This document shows positions 1-8,238 of a stretch of DNA of 41,100 nucleotides, piece after piece (the stretch's first letter is position 1; each line of letters opens with the position of its first letter). Source of the DNA: Flavobacterium silvisoli (lineage in GTDB: Bacteria > Bacteroidota > Bacteroidia > Flavobacteriales > Flavobacteriaceae); contig NZ_SJPE01000021.1 of the NCBI RefSeq assembly GCF_004329815.1, positions 1 through 41,100 of the forward strand, written 5' to 3'. The notes below the pieces were generated by a model. That model saw nothing but the letters and a program-made list of their open reading frames with translations. It ran no database searches and was not told the origin of the DNA. Position numbers and translations under genes: made by a program.

Positions 1-160
1 CAAATTTCTCTGGGCTATTCCCCTGTAAAAGGTAGGTTGCATACGCGTTACGCACCCGTGCGCCGGTCTCAAAGTTACAAGTAACTTCTACCCCTCGACT
101 TGCATGTGTTAGGCCTGCCGCTAGCGTTCATCCTGAGCCAGGATCAAACTCTTCATCGTA
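1..160 (-). rRNA. rrs: 16S ribosomal RNA, 5' end (partial)
   Basis: Read on the minus strand, 142-151 is the start of the universal 16S forward-primer site (GAGTTTGATCCTGGCTCAG), followed by GATGAACGCTAGCGGCAGG and ACATGCAAGTCGA, which is the conserved beginning of bacterial 16S. By alignment to the E. coli 5' end the mature RNA should begin near 159-160. Only about the first 160 nt lie in the window; the gene runs off the left edge. The short V1 loop and the CTAACACATGCAAGTCGAGGGG context are typical of Flavobacteriaceae. Confidence 0.97.
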
Positions 161-339
161 TATTTTTTACTGCACTAAAGCAGCTTTTTTTATAGACAAA
201 GGCTAGGCTTGTTCAAATCTTTCGATTCTCTTACTCTCTTTTTTATTTGTCTTAAAATCTCTTCTAAGACGGCTGTCAATTCAATATGTCTATGAACGTC
301 TATTCTTTACTTATTCGCCTCTCTTTCGGTTAGCGGGTG

Positions 340-369
340 CAAAAGTAAGCATCTTTTTTTAACCTGCAA
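340..369 (-). promoter_or_regulatory. rRNA operon promoter, proximal (Bacteroidetes -33/-7)
   Basis: On the minus strand a TTG (367-369) is followed by exactly 19 nt and then TACTTTTG (340-347), a perfect match to the Bacteroidetes -7 consensus TAnnTTTG with its -33 TTG. It reads straight into the 16S gene about 180 nt downstream. The sequence after the -7 box is CACCCGC, nearly the same as after the distal promoter. Transcription probably starts a few nt after the -7 box; that is inferred. Confidence 0.75.
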
Positions 370-453
370 GTAAAAATGAAAATAATTTTTAAATTTATTT
401 TTTTCTACTCTTTTACCAGGTTTTTCTAAGAACTTATTCCCTCTTGCGGGGTG

Positions 454-486
454 CAAATATAGAAATCTTTTTTCTCCCAATCCAAA
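454..486 (-). promoter_or_regulatory. rRNA operon promoter, distal (Bacteroidetes -33/-7)
   Basis: The minus strand reads TATATTTG at 454-461, matching TAnnTTTG. A TTTG lies 21 nt upstream (483-486), with an alternative TTG at 478-480 giving a 16-nt spacer. It is followed by CACCCCGC, as at the proximal promoter. Two tandem promoters in front of an rRNA operon fit the need for strong expression. Confidence 0.65.
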
Positions 487-754
487 TCTTTTATGCCATT
501 TTTTAGCCTTTTTTTTTAATTATCTGATTCATCGGTTTTTGTAGCTGAATTTTATTGGTATTTATTGAATAAACGAAACGAAACCACTTTGTGGAACGAT
601 TTCAATTCTATTACTTTTTGCCTGCAATTGTGGTGCAACAGCCGTTTTATCGGGAAAAATCTGTTTTGCGTAACTTTTAAGAATGTTGGTTTGGTGGCTT
701 TCGACAAAGTTTCGGGGAAAATTCTTTTACTATATATATAGTACTGAGCAGAAC

Positions 755-836
755 CAATCGTCCTGATAGCCCCGATGGGAGTGGCATCCTTTTTTCTTGA
801 TCAAGAAAAAAGATATAACGGACAGCGGGAGGATTG
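755..836. repeat. Palindromic stem-loop element, candidate dispersed flavobacterial repeat
   Basis: The core 789-812 is a perfect 24-bp palindrome (half-site CTTTTTTCTTGA). It sits inside an outer imperfect stem: CAATCGTCC (755-763) can pair with GGAGGATTG (828-836) with one G-G mismatch. The flanking words, a GATAGCCCCGATGGGAG-type left arm and a GGACAGCGGGAGGATTGCTCC-like right arm, resemble an element I recall from many Flavobacterium intergenic regions; that is memory, not a search result. Because the flanking genes diverge (16S minus, aminotransferase plus), a terminator is not needed here. Confidence 0.55.
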
Positions 837-851
837 CTCCATAATAAAGGT

Positions 852-863
852 AGCGGTACCGCT
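852..863. repeat. 12-bp perfect palindrome
   Basis: AGCGGTACCGCT is self-complementary over all 12 bases. It lies 15 nt after the larger stem-loop element and about 60 nt before the aminotransferase start, so it may be part of the same repeat or a binding site for a dimeric protein. The role is unknown. Confidence 0.4.
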
Positions 864-870
864 CCTGATT

Positions 871-899
871 TTGAATTTAAAATTTAAACTGTATTTTTA
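871..899 (+). promoter_or_regulatory. Possible promoter of the aminotransferase gene
   Basis: TTG (871-873), an 18-nt spacer and TATTTTTA (892-899) resemble the TTG/TAnnTTTG promoter with one mismatch in the last base. The same -7 variant occurs before parA. The start codon follows 24 nt later. The region is A/T-rich, so chance matches are possible. Confidence 0.4.
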
Positions 900-923
900 A
901 CCTTTATATTTATACTATTATAT

Positions 924-2054
924 ATGTCTAAACTTGCGCATGTAGGCACGAGTATATTTACGGTGATGTCGCAACTGGCAAACGAATACGGAGCCATCAA
1001 CCTGTCACAAGGTTTTCCTAATTTTACAGTAGATGAACGATTGACTGAAATTTTGTCTAAACAGGCAAAAGAAAACGTACACCAGTATGCGCCTATGGCT
1101 GGGTTTAGTCCGTTGCTGGAGAAAATAGCAATACTGACCCGACAATCGTATAACCGGATTGTAGACCCTAAAGCAGAAGTATTGGTTACGGCCGGCGCAA
1201 CAGAAGGTATTTTTGCCGCGGTTCAGGCATTGGTAGCAGCGGGGAAAGAAGTGGTGATTTTGGATCCGAGTTATGATTGTTACGAAACCCCCATCCTATT
1301 GTGTAACGCCAAGCCGGTTCACGTTTCGTTGCATGATGACTTCACGCCAAATTGGGAGGCGATAAATGCCGCGGTAAACCACAACACCCGAATGCTGATT
1401 ATTAACAATCCTCACAATCCTACCGGCAAAACATGGACTGCTGCAGATTTTGACCGACTGGAAGCATTGGCTGAGGCGAATCCGCACCTTATTATATTGA
1501 GTGATGAAGTGTATGAATACATCACGTTTGAAAAGGCACACCTTTCAATTCATCAACGTCCGAAATTTTGGGAGCGCAGCATCAGTGTTTCCTCTTTTGG
1601 AAAATCGTTTCACATTACAGGCTGGAAAATTGGTTATGTTATCGCACCGGAACCATTGATGCGGGAAATCAAAAAAGTGCATCAGTTTTTGGTATTTAGT
1701 GTAAACAGTGTTGCGCAGGCGACCCTTTCGGAGTATTTGGATGTGGTGGACCTCAGTGCGCTTGGAAAATTTTATCAGCAAAAAAGAGATTTTTTCAGAG
1801 CCTTGATGAAGAATTGTCCTTTGGAGTTATTACCTTGTGAAGGCACCTATTTCCAAGTGGCTTCTTATGCCGGAATTTCAGAAGAAAGCGATTTGGATTT
1901 CAGCAAAAGACTGCTTATAGATTATGGAGTAGCCACTATACCGATTTCTGCTTTCTATCCGGACGGGAAAGATTTGAAGCTGATACGATTTTGTTTTGCC
2001 AAGGATGACTCCACATTAATTGAAGCCACTAAAAGACTCGAAAAACTACGGTAA
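924..2054 (+). CDS. Methionine aminotransferase (YbdL-like, PLP fold type I)
   Basis: A 376-residue class I/II aminotransferase that should transfer the amino group of methionine or aromatic amino acids to a 2-oxo acid in the cytoplasm. The N-terminal SQGFP (28-32), VTAGATEG (88-95), NNPHNPTG (161-168) with the PLP-binding Asn165, SDEVYE (193-198) with Asp194, and SSFGKSFHITGWK (223-235) with the Schiff-base Lys227 are all in place. The C-terminal LIRFCFAK carries the substrate carboxylate-binding Arg. Along its whole length it resembles E. coli YbdL as I remember it, including LPCEGTYF and HQYxxFSVN. The ATG at 924 gives the expected N-terminus. Related kynurenine aminotransferases are the main alternative. 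It stands alone, with a possible promoter 24 nt upstream. Confidence 0.9.
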   Translation: MSKLAHVGTSIFTVMSQLANEYGAINLSQGFPNFTVDERLTEILSKQAKENVHQYAPMAGFSPLLEKIAILTRQSYNRIVDPKAEVLVTAGATEGIFAAVQALVAAGKEVVILDPSYDCYETPILLCNAKPVHVSLHDDFTPNWEAINAAVNHNTRMLIINNPHNPTGKTWTAADFDRLEALAEANPHLIILSDEVYEYITFEKAHLSIHQRPKFWERSISVSSFGKSFHITGWKIGYVIAPEPLMREIKKVHQFLVFSVNSVAQATLSEYLDVVDLSALGKFYQQKRDFFRALMKNCPLELLPCEGTYFQVASYAGISEESDLDFSKRLLIDYGVATIPISAFYPDGKDLKLIRFCFAKDDSTLIEATKRLEKLR

Positions 2055-2125
2055 CAACAGATTGTTTACGTGTTGTCAACCTGATTTTATCAACCACCAC
2101 TCTAAAAATAAAGTACTTTTGACAC

Positions 2126-3733
2126 ATGAATGCATTCCGAACCATTTTAGTACTACTGCTTTTAACTGTGGGTAAAATCAATGCCCAGTCTTCTGACAAC
2201 AAACTGATTCAGAAAGGCTGGAACGAACTCATCAAAGACAACGAGAACAAAGCCTATCAATATTTTTGGGAAGCCAATGAAAAAGCCCGAAAAGAGAAAA
2301 ACAGCAAAGACATTGCGGAATCGTACTTTTATTTAGGAATATGTTCTTATGGTTCCAGTTTGGAAAAAGGACTGCAGTTTGCCACCAAATCGCTAAACGA
2401 ATACCACAATTTGGAAAAGACCGATAAGGAAAAAGCCACCATTGGCAGGTATAAATGTCTTCAACTCATCAGTACTATTTACAGCAGACAAAAAAAATAC
2501 GATGATGCGCTGCGACTGAGTAAAGAAGTTATTGTTGAATTGGAAAACAAGGATGACTCCTCGGGTACTTTGGGACTTGCCTATAACAGCCTGGGCAGCA
2601 TTTATGAATTACAAAACAAAGATGAAGAAGCGCAAAAGTACTACAGACTGGCTTTAACTGAATTTGAAAAAGCCAAAAACATTGCCTACTTACCCACTTC
2701 ATACTGCAAATTAGGAGAGCTTTTTAAGAAGAAAAAACAAAAAGCAATCAGCTTTACCTATTTCAAAAAGGCTTTGGACTTGGCTGAAAAAACCGAAAAC
2801 AAACAGGCACAAATCATGGCTCTGATTGCCTTGGGAAAATGGCATTTGGACTTTGAACAAAACTTTACCCTAGCCGAGAATTACTGCAATAATGCGCGAA
2901 TCATAGCTATCGGACTGAGTGACAAGCTATTTGAAATCAAAAGCATTGAAACGTTGATTGACATCAAAAAAAATCAAAATAATTTTAAAGAAGTAAGCCA
3001 GTTACAAAGCGAAATCATCATGCTGAAGGACAGTTTTTATTCGGCCGAAAAACAACAAATTGAAAAAAGTCTGGAAGTACAGTTTGAAGTGTCTGAAAAA
3101 AACCGAAAACTAAAACTTATTTCAGCCGAAAAGGAAGTCACAAAACTGACCAACTATTTATTGATAAGCGTTTTAGCTATTTTAATTACGGTCTTCTCCT
3201 TCTTGTTTTTCTTTTTGAAAAGAATCAACAAACGAGACAAACAACTGCTTGCTGCCAAAGAAGAGTTGGTCGTATTAATGGAAGAACAAAAACTATTAAA
3301 AGAGCAACAGTTTCAAAACGACTTGGAACACAAGGAAAGTCAGTTGAGTGCCATTACCATACAAATGTTAGAAAAAAATGAATTGCTGGATGAAATAAAA
3401 ACCATTCTCAATAAAAAGGAACCTAATGCAGAAACCGAACTCAAAAAACTAGTCAGCAAATACACCATTCAGGACAACAATTGGAAGGATTTTGACAATT
3501 ATTTTGAAAGCGTCAACAAGAATTTCTACACGAGGTTAAAACAAAAATACCCAGACATCAGCAATAATGATTTGAAAATTTGCGCACTCATCAAGCTGAA
3601 TTTATCAATCAAAGAAATGGCCTCTATCTTAAACATTTCTCCCGACAGTGTCAAGACAGCCCGTCATCGATTGCGTAAAAAATTACAATTGAACACCGAA
3701 GAAAACCTGACAGACTTTATTCTTTCAGTTTAA
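2126..3733 (+). CDS. Membrane TPR sensor-regulator with C-terminal LuxR-like HTH
   Basis: A 535-residue protein with a signal peptide (residues 1-20, cut before QSS), tetratricopeptide repeats over about 25-300 (e.g. SYFYLGICSYG, AYNSLGSIYELQ, SYCKLGELF), one transmembrane helix (342-364), a charged coiled coil (365-430) and a C-terminal helix-turn-helix (480-520, NDLKICALIKLNLSIKEMAS...SVKTARHRLRKKL). This is the layout of Bacteroidetes one-component regulators that sense in the periplasm and bind DNA in the cytoplasm. No kinase or receiver domain is present. TACTTTTG, a perfect -7 box, lies only 4 nt before the ATG at 2126, so the message may have almost no leader. The next gene encodes a T9SS-exported protein and could be a target; that is inference. 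Confidence 0.8.
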   Translation: MNAFRTILVLLLLTVGKINAQSSDNKLIQKGWNELIKDNENKAYQYFWEANEKARKEKNSKDIAESYFYLGICSYGSSLEKGLQFATKSLNEYHNLEKTDKEKATIGRYKCLQLISTIYSRQKKYDDALRLSKEVIVELENKDDSSGTLGLAYNSLGSIYELQNKDEEAQKYYRLALTEFEKAKNIAYLPTSYCKLGELFKKKKQKAISFTYFKKALDLAEKTENKQAQIMALIALGKWHLDFEQNFTLAENYCNNARIIAIGLSDKLFEIKSIETLIDIKKNQNNFKEVSQLQSEIIMLKDSFYSAEKQQIEKSLEVQFEVSEKNRKLKLISAEKEVTKLTNYLLISVLAILITVFSFLFFFLKRINKRDKQLLAAKEELVVLMEEQKLLKEQQFQNDLEHKESQLSAITIQMLEKNELLDEIKTILNKKEPNAETELKKLVSKYTIQDNNWKDFDNYFESVNKNFYTRLKQKYPDISNNDLKICALIKLNLSIKEMASILNISPDSVKTARHRLRKKLQLNTEENLTDFILSV

Positions 3734-3817
3734 AACAAAACACTGAAATACAAGAAAATAACAAACATGTACACCTCATGTTTACCTGAAAAACAAACCA
3801 AATTTGAAACTTGTTCT

Positions 3818-3825
3818 TACTTTTG
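3818..3825 (+). promoter_or_regulatory. Possible -7 promoter box before the T9SS cargo gene
   Basis: TACTTTTG matches TAnnTTTG and lies 54 nt before the preferred start at 3880. No TTG stands at the usual distance upstream, so the promoter may depend on an activator, or this may be a chance match. Confidence 0.35.
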
Positions 3826-3879
3826 GTTTCAGAAATAAAACTAAAACACGTTTCAAAAATCAATCAAAAAAAAATTGCT

Positions 3880-4815
3880 ATGAAAAAAAATTATCTTTTA
3901 TGTACAACGCTGGCTCTCATGATAAGCAGCGTGAGTTTTTCACAAGTTGTCAATGGCAACTTTGAAGATATTAAATCCAATTTTCTTCCTGCTAACTGGG
4001 GAATGAATTTTGTGCAACAAGTTGGTTTTGATCCGGAAACCGGAGAAAGCTTGGGTGATGATATTCAGTATACTTGGTGTATCCCGTCAATGGTTTATGC
4101 TTCATTTGAACCTCAAAGCGGTAATTACGCTATGGAAATTTCAAATGCTTTCAATCTCACTCAAAATGTTGTCATTCCGGGAACGGCCACCATATTCAGC
4201 GATCCTGAACAAGACAGTCCGGGCTGGAACCCCGGCATCCCGGTTGAAGCAACCGACAACATTTCGATGATTGGGTTTTATTACAAATTTTTACCGGCCG
4301 GCGACGATGAAGCACAAGCCAGAATTTCGGTTTCAGACAGCAACGGCAATGAAATAGGACATGCAACCATCAATATAACGGAGGCCACCAATGACTTTCA
4401 ATATGTATACCAGCCTATCAGTTACACTTCATCGGCAACTCCGGCTTCAATAATTATTTCATTTACAATGGCCCGAGAAGGCTCCACTCCTACTTTCGGA
4501 AGCCGATTAATTGTTGACAATGTGGTAACCAATTTTGATGCTTTACAGGTAGATGACAACGAATTCGATTCTAAAATAGCCGTTTATCCTACTTTGACTG
4601 AAAACGAATTGAATGTTGACACCAAGGGATTGACCCAAGGAGAAGTGAATTATAAAGTAATGAATATTGAGGGAAAAGTGGTGAAACAAAATACTGTTTC
4701 GGAAGACTCAGGTTACATTTACTCTATGGATGTCAGCCAATTAAGTTCAGGCATTTATTTTCTGAAAATAAACAGCTCATTGGGGCAAATCACTAAAAAA
4801 TTCATCAAAAAATAG
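3880..4815 (+). CDS. T9SS type A sorting domain-containing exported protein
   Basis: The preferred start is the ATG at 3880, because a clear signal peptide begins there (Lys-Lys, a hydrophobic core, then VSFSQ). An in-frame TTG at 3811 would add 23 residues in front of it. The mature part, about 290 residues, begins VVNGNFEDI, typical of beta-rich secreted carbohydrate-binding-like modules, but no catalytic motif is recognised. The last 75 residues form a type A T9SS sorting domain: IAVYPTLTENELNV, then VMNIEGKVV, LSSGIYFLKI and a basic end TKKFIKK. It should be exported by Sec, moved across the outer membrane by the T9SS and anchored or released. A strong terminator follows at 4850. Confidence 0.85.
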   Translation: MKKNYLLCTTLALMISSVSFSQVVNGNFEDIKSNFLPANWGMNFVQQVGFDPETGESLGDDIQYTWCIPSMVYASFEPQSGNYAMEISNAFNLTQNVVIPGTATIFSDPEQDSPGWNPGIPVEATDNISMIGFYYKFLPAGDDEAQARISVSDSNGNEIGHATINITEATNDFQYVYQPISYTSSATPASIIISFTMAREGSTPTFGSRLIVDNVVTNFDALQVDDNEFDSKIAVYPTLTENELNVDTKGLTQGEVNYKVMNIEGKVVKQNTVSEDSGYIYSMDVSQLSSGIYFLKINSSLGQITKKFIKK

Positions 4816-4849
4816 AACATTCAGTTGGTTTAGAATCAATTAATTGTGG

Positions 4850-4890
4850 AAACCGGATTATGGCCTTGCTGTAGTCCGGTTTATTTTTTT
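4850..4890 (+). terminator. Intrinsic terminator after the T9SS cargo gene
   Basis: AAACCGGATTA (4850-4860) pairs with TAGTCCGGTTT (4872-4882) as an 11-bp stem with one G-U pair and an 11-nt loop, followed by A and seven T (4884-4890). It lies 35 nt after the stop codon. Confidence 0.85.
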
Positions 4891-4962
4891 GGGTGCATTT
4901 AGTTTCATATATTTACACTCAAGACCTTTGTTCAAACAGAACGAAGTTAAAACACAAAGACT

Positions 4963-5844
4963 ATGAATTTTTCAGCAAAAATGCTACGCGACAATGCGCT
5001 GGCCGATAAAGTAATTGTAGTAACCGGTGGAGGAAGCGGCTTAGGCAAAGCCATGACCAAGTATTTTATGGAATTGGGCGCAAAAGTAGCCATCACTTCA
5101 CGCGATTTGGAAAAGCTAAAAACCACCGCATCCGAATTGGAACAAGAAACCGGCGGAAAATGTTTACCCCTGCCATGTGATGTCCGACATTATGAACAAG
5201 TAGAAACCATGCTTTCCGAAGTTTTAAAAACCTACGGAAAAGTTGATGTCCTTCTTAACAATGCAGCCGGAAATTTTATATCTCCCACCGAAAGGCTATC
5301 CGCCAATGCTTTTGACACCATAATTGATATTGTACTGAAAGGTTCCAAAAACTGTACACTGGCTTTCGGAAAACACTGGATAGCCCAAAAACAGACCAAT
5401 TGTAATGTCCTGAATATTGTGACGACTTATGCCTGGACGGGCTCCGGTTACGTTGTCCCAAGCGCCACTGCCAAAGCAGGAGTTTTAGCCATGACCCGAA
5501 GCTTAGCTGTGGAATGGGCCAAATATGGAATCAGGATGAATGCCATTGCTCCCGGACCTTTTCCTACCAAAGGGGCATGGGACAGGCTTTTACCGGGTGA
5601 CTTGGCTGAAAAGTTTGACATGTCCAAAAAAGTACCGCTCAGACGCGTGGGCGACCATCAGGAGTTGGCTAATCTTGCGGCCTATCTGGTTTCTGATTTT
5701 TCTGCCTACATCAATGGAGAAGTAATTACAATTGATGGTGGCGAATGGCTTCAGGGTGCCGGACAATTCAATATACTGGAAAAAATTCCACAGGAAATGT
5801 GGGATATGCTCGAAGCCATGATAAAAAATAAAGGCAATAAATAG
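4963..5844 (+). CDS. 2,4-dienoyl-CoA reductase, SDR (DECR) type
   Basis: A 293-residue NADPH-dependent short-chain dehydrogenase expected to reduce 2,4-dienoyl-CoA in the oxidation of polyunsaturated fatty acids. It shows TGGGSGLG (21-28), NNAAGN (99-104) and the C-terminal NGEVITIDGGEWL. The usual SDR YxxxK is replaced by S167xxxK171 (PSATAKAG), and Tyr156 sits in TTYAWTGSG. This is the arrangement of mitochondrial DECR1, whose NNAAGNFISPTERLS stretch it matches very closely as I remember it. It is unrelated to the flavin and iron-sulfur FadH of E. coli. It appears to be a single-gene unit following a terminator. Confidence 0.88.
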   Translation: MNFSAKMLRDNALADKVIVVTGGGSGLGKAMTKYFMELGAKVAITSRDLEKLKTTASELEQETGGKCLPLPCDVRHYEQVETMLSEVLKTYGKVDVLLNNAAGNFISPTERLSANAFDTIIDIVLKGSKNCTLAFGKHWIAQKQTNCNVLNIVTTYAWTGSGYVVPSATAKAGVLAMTRSLAVEWAKYGIRMNAIAPGPFPTKGAWDRLLPGDLAEKFDMSKKVPLRRVGDHQELANLAAYLVSDFSAYINGEVITIDGGEWLQGAGQFNILEKIPQEMWDMLEAMIKNKGNK

Positions 5845-5959
5845 GCTCAATTTAAACCATCACAAACAGGTTTCATTTGGCTAAATTATTAACTGAGAGC
5901 CATCACTGCAGCTCAAAACTCGACATGGAAAACTTTACCAGAATGTTAACAAAAATCGC

Positions 5960-5989
5960 TTGACATACCCATAATTAATTGTATTTTTA
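5960..5989 (+). promoter_or_regulatory. Promoter of the parAB-dapB-lepB cluster
   Basis: TTG (5960-5962), a 19-nt spacer and TATTTTTA (5982-5989) match the Bacteroidetes TTG-N19-TAnnTTTG layout with one mismatch in the -7 box. The parA ATG follows 24 nt later. Confidence 0.6.
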
Positions 5990-6013
5990 CCGCTCAAAAT
6001 CTACGAAAAACAA

Positions 6014-6778
6014 ATGGGTAAAATCATTGCTATTGCTAATCAAAAAGGCGGTGTTGGTAAGACTACCACTTCGGTAAATCTTGCAGCATCACTGGGTGTT
6101 TTAGAAAAAAAAGTACTTTTAATTGATGCTGATCCTCAAGCCAACGCCAGTTCAGGTTTGGGTCTGGATGTAGAAAGCATCGAAATAGGAACCTATCAGG
6201 TTTTAGAGCACAGCAACACTCCGGCTGAAGCCACTATAGCTTCTTCTTCCCCAAATGTATGGGTAGTACCGGCGCACATCGACTTGGTGGCTATCGAAAT
6301 AGAATTGGTAGATAAAGAAAACCGCGAGTACATGCTCAAGCAAGCTTTGGAAAGTGTCAAAGACGAGTACGATTATATTTTGATTGACTGTGCTCCGTCA
6401 TTAGGCTTACTGACATTGAATGCCTTAACAGCCGCTGACAGTGTGGTAATTCCGATTCAGTGCGAATACTTTGCTTTGGAAGGATTGGGGAAATTACTCA
6501 ACACCATCAAAAGCGTACAAAAAATACACAATCCTAACCTCGATATCGAAGGATTATTATTAACGATGTATGATTCGCGTTTGCGTTTGTCAAACCAAGT
6601 GGTAGAAGAAGTGCAGAAGCATTTTAACGATATGGTGTTCAAAACCATCATACAACGCAATGTAAAATTGAGTGAAGCGCCAAGTTTTGGAGAAAGTATC
6701 ATTAACTTTGACGCCACCAGCAGAGGAGCCACGAACTATTTGAGTCTGGCACAGGAAATTATCAAAAAAAACAGTTAA
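6014..6778 (+). CDS. parA: Chromosome partitioning ATPase ParA/Soj
   Basis: A 254-residue P-loop ATPase of the ParA/MinD class that binds nonspecific DNA as an ATP dimer and moves ParB-bound origins. The deviant Walker A KGGVGKTT is at 11-18 with the signature Lys11 and catalytic-loop Lys16; LLIDADPQA and DYILIDCAPSLG follow as the A' and Walker B regions. The short N-terminus without an HTH marks the chromosomal Soj type. parB follows after 6 nt, so the two are surely co-transcribed from the promoter at 5960-5989. Confidence 0.95.
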   Translation: MGKIIAIANQKGGVGKTTTSVNLAASLGVLEKKVLLIDADPQANASSGLGLDVESIEIGTYQVLEHSNTPAEATIASSSPNVWVVPAHIDLVAIEIELVDKENREYMLKQALESVKDEYDYILIDCAPSLGLLTLNALTAADSVVIPIQCEYFALEGLGKLLNTIKSVQKIHNPNLDIEGLLLTMYDSRLRLSNQVVEEVQKHFNDMVFKTIIQRNVKLSEAPSFGESIINFDATSRGATNYLSLAQEIIKKNS

Positions 6779-6784
6779 TACCCT

Positions 6785-7684
6785 ATGGCAAAAGCTATAA
6801 AGAAACAAGCATTAGGAAGAGGATTATCGGCTTTGCTGAAGGATCCGGAAAACGATATTAAATCCGTAGACGACAAAAATGCCGACAAGGTTGTTGGTAA
6901 CATCATTGAATTGGATATTGAATCGATAGAAATCAATCCGTTTCAGCCTCGTACCAATTTTAATGAAGAACAATTACAGGAATTGGCTTCTTCCATCAAA
7001 GAATTAGGACTTATACAACCGATTACCGTTCGTAAATTAGATTTTAATAAATACCAGTTAATTTCTGGAGAACGCCGTTTGCGTGCTTCCAAACTGGTAG
7101 GTCTGACCACCGTACCAGCTTACATTCGTATTGCTAACGACAATGAGTCTCTGGTAATGGCTTTGGTCGAAAACATTCAGCGTCATGACTTAGACCCAAT
7201 TGAGATTGCGCTTTCCTACCAACGTTTGATTGATGAAATCCAATTGACACAAGAACAAATGAGTGAGCGCGTAGGTAAAAAGCGTTCTACTATTGCCAAC
7301 TATTTGCGCTTGTTAAAGCTGGATCCGATTATTCAAACCGGAATCCGAGACGGATTCATCAGCATGGGACACGGTCGTGCTATCATCAACATTGAAGATT
7401 TAGACGTTCAAACCGATATTTATCAAAAAATCGTAAGCCAAAACCTTTCGGTGCGAGAAACAGAAGCATTAGTCAAGAACTATCAGGAAGGCTTGAAACC
7501 TGCGGCACCAAAAGCCAAAAAAGGAGCTACATTTACCGTAGCCGAAGAGCAAAAGAAAGCTTTTGCAACGTTTTTCGGTTCTAAAATAGACGTGAAAGTA
7601 GCCGGTAACGGCAAAGGAAAAATTACTATTCCGTTTCATTCCGAAGAAGATTTCAACCGTATTATCAAATTAATAAAGGGTTAG
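6785..7684 (+). CDS. parB: Chromosome partitioning protein ParB/Spo0J
   Basis: A 299-residue centromere-binding CTPase. After a basic N-terminus (LGRGLSALL, contacting ParA) come NPFQPR (51-56), the CTP-binding GERR box (95-98, ISGERRLRAS), ENIQRHDLDP (129-138) and an HTH around QEQMSERVGKKRSTIANYLRLL for parS recognition. The C-terminal part supplies dimerisation. Its TAG stop overlaps the GTG start of the next gene by one base, pointing to translational coupling. Confidence 0.95.
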   Translation: MAKAIKKQALGRGLSALLKDPENDIKSVDDKNADKVVGNIIELDIESIEINPFQPRTNFNEEQLQELASSIKELGLIQPITVRKLDFNKYQLISGERRLRASKLVGLTTVPAYIRIANDNESLVMALVENIQRHDLDPIEIALSYQRLIDEIQLTQEQMSERVGKKRSTIANYLRLLKLDPIIQTGIRDGFISMGHGRAIINIEDLDVQTDIYQKIVSQNLSVRETEALVKNYQEGLKPAAPKAKKGATFTVAEEQKKAFATFFGSKIDVKVAGNGKGKITIPFHSEEDFNRIIKLIKG

Positions 7685-8238
7685 TGCGTCGTGTAATTTA
7701 CATAACAGTTCTGTTTTTTCTTGTTGGAAATTACTCTGCCTTTTCTCAGGAAATTGCTGATGCTATTATTGCCAAAGACACCATAAAGAGAGAAGAAATT
7801 AATCCGTTAGCGCCCTCAAAAGCAGCTTTTTATTCAGCCGTTTTACCTGGATTAGGACAGGCTTACAATAAAAAATACTGGAAAATACCCATAGTTTACG
7901 GGGCTATCGGAACCAGTTTGTATTTTTACATTTCCAACAACAAAAAATACCACAAATACCGAGACGCTTACAAACAACGTTTGGCGGGAGAAAAAGACGA
8001 GTTCGGATACCTTGATGACAACCGATTGATACAAGCGCAACGTTTTTACCAACGAAACCGGGATTTATCACTCTTGGTTACGGTTGGTTTTTACATATTG
8101 AACATAGTCGATGCTAATGTTGATGCACATTTGTTGCAATTCAATGTTAGTGATAAACTTTCTTTTCAGCCGGATATTTACCAAAACGATATCAATTACA
8201 AAACCAATGTGGGCCTAACTTTAAACTACAAATTCTAA
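7684..8238 (+). CDS. DUF5683 domain-containing membrane protein
   Basis: A 184-residue protein with a signal peptide or membrane anchor (VIYITVLFFLVGNYSAFSQ), then NPLAPSKAAFYSAVLPGLGQAYNKKYWK, the recognisable core of DUF5683, and a second hydrophobic helix (SLLVTVGFYILNIVDANVDAHL). The GTG start overlaps the parB stop (TAGTG); a GTG is accepted because the hydrophobic signal begins right after it. Function is unknown, but its place between parB and dapB recurs in flavobacteria as far as I recall. The dapB start codon follows the stop codon directly. Confidence 0.8.
   Translation: MRRVIYITVLFFLVGNYSAFSQEIADAIIAKDTIKREEINPLAPSKAAFYSAVLPGLGQAYNKKYWKIPIVYGAIGTSLYFYISNNKKYHKYRDAYKQRLAGEKDEFGYLDDNRLIQAQRFYQRNRDLSLLVTVGFYILNIVDANVDAHLLQFNVSDKLSFQPDIYQNDINYKTNVGLTLNYKF

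Larger units (their letters stand above)
161..923. other. Gene-free region between 16S rRNA and the aminotransferase gene
   Basis: No plausible coding region is seen on either strand. The left part (161 to about 335) should be the transcribed rRNA leader on the minus strand. Two rRNA promoters occupy 340-486. The middle (490-740) is A/T-rich without recognisable signals apart from a (TA)5 run at 731-740. The right part holds a palindromic stem-loop element (755-836), a 12-bp palindrome (852-863) and a possible promoter (871-899). Confidence 0.7.

Noticed and set aside
789..812. Palindrome as a simple transcription terminator
   Set aside because: Neither neighbouring gene ends here; both are transcribed away from it.
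3811..3879. TTG start at 3811 for the T9SS cargo
   Set aside because: It would put 23 residues in front of a canonical signal peptide, and the -7 box at 3818-3825 would fall within the coding region.
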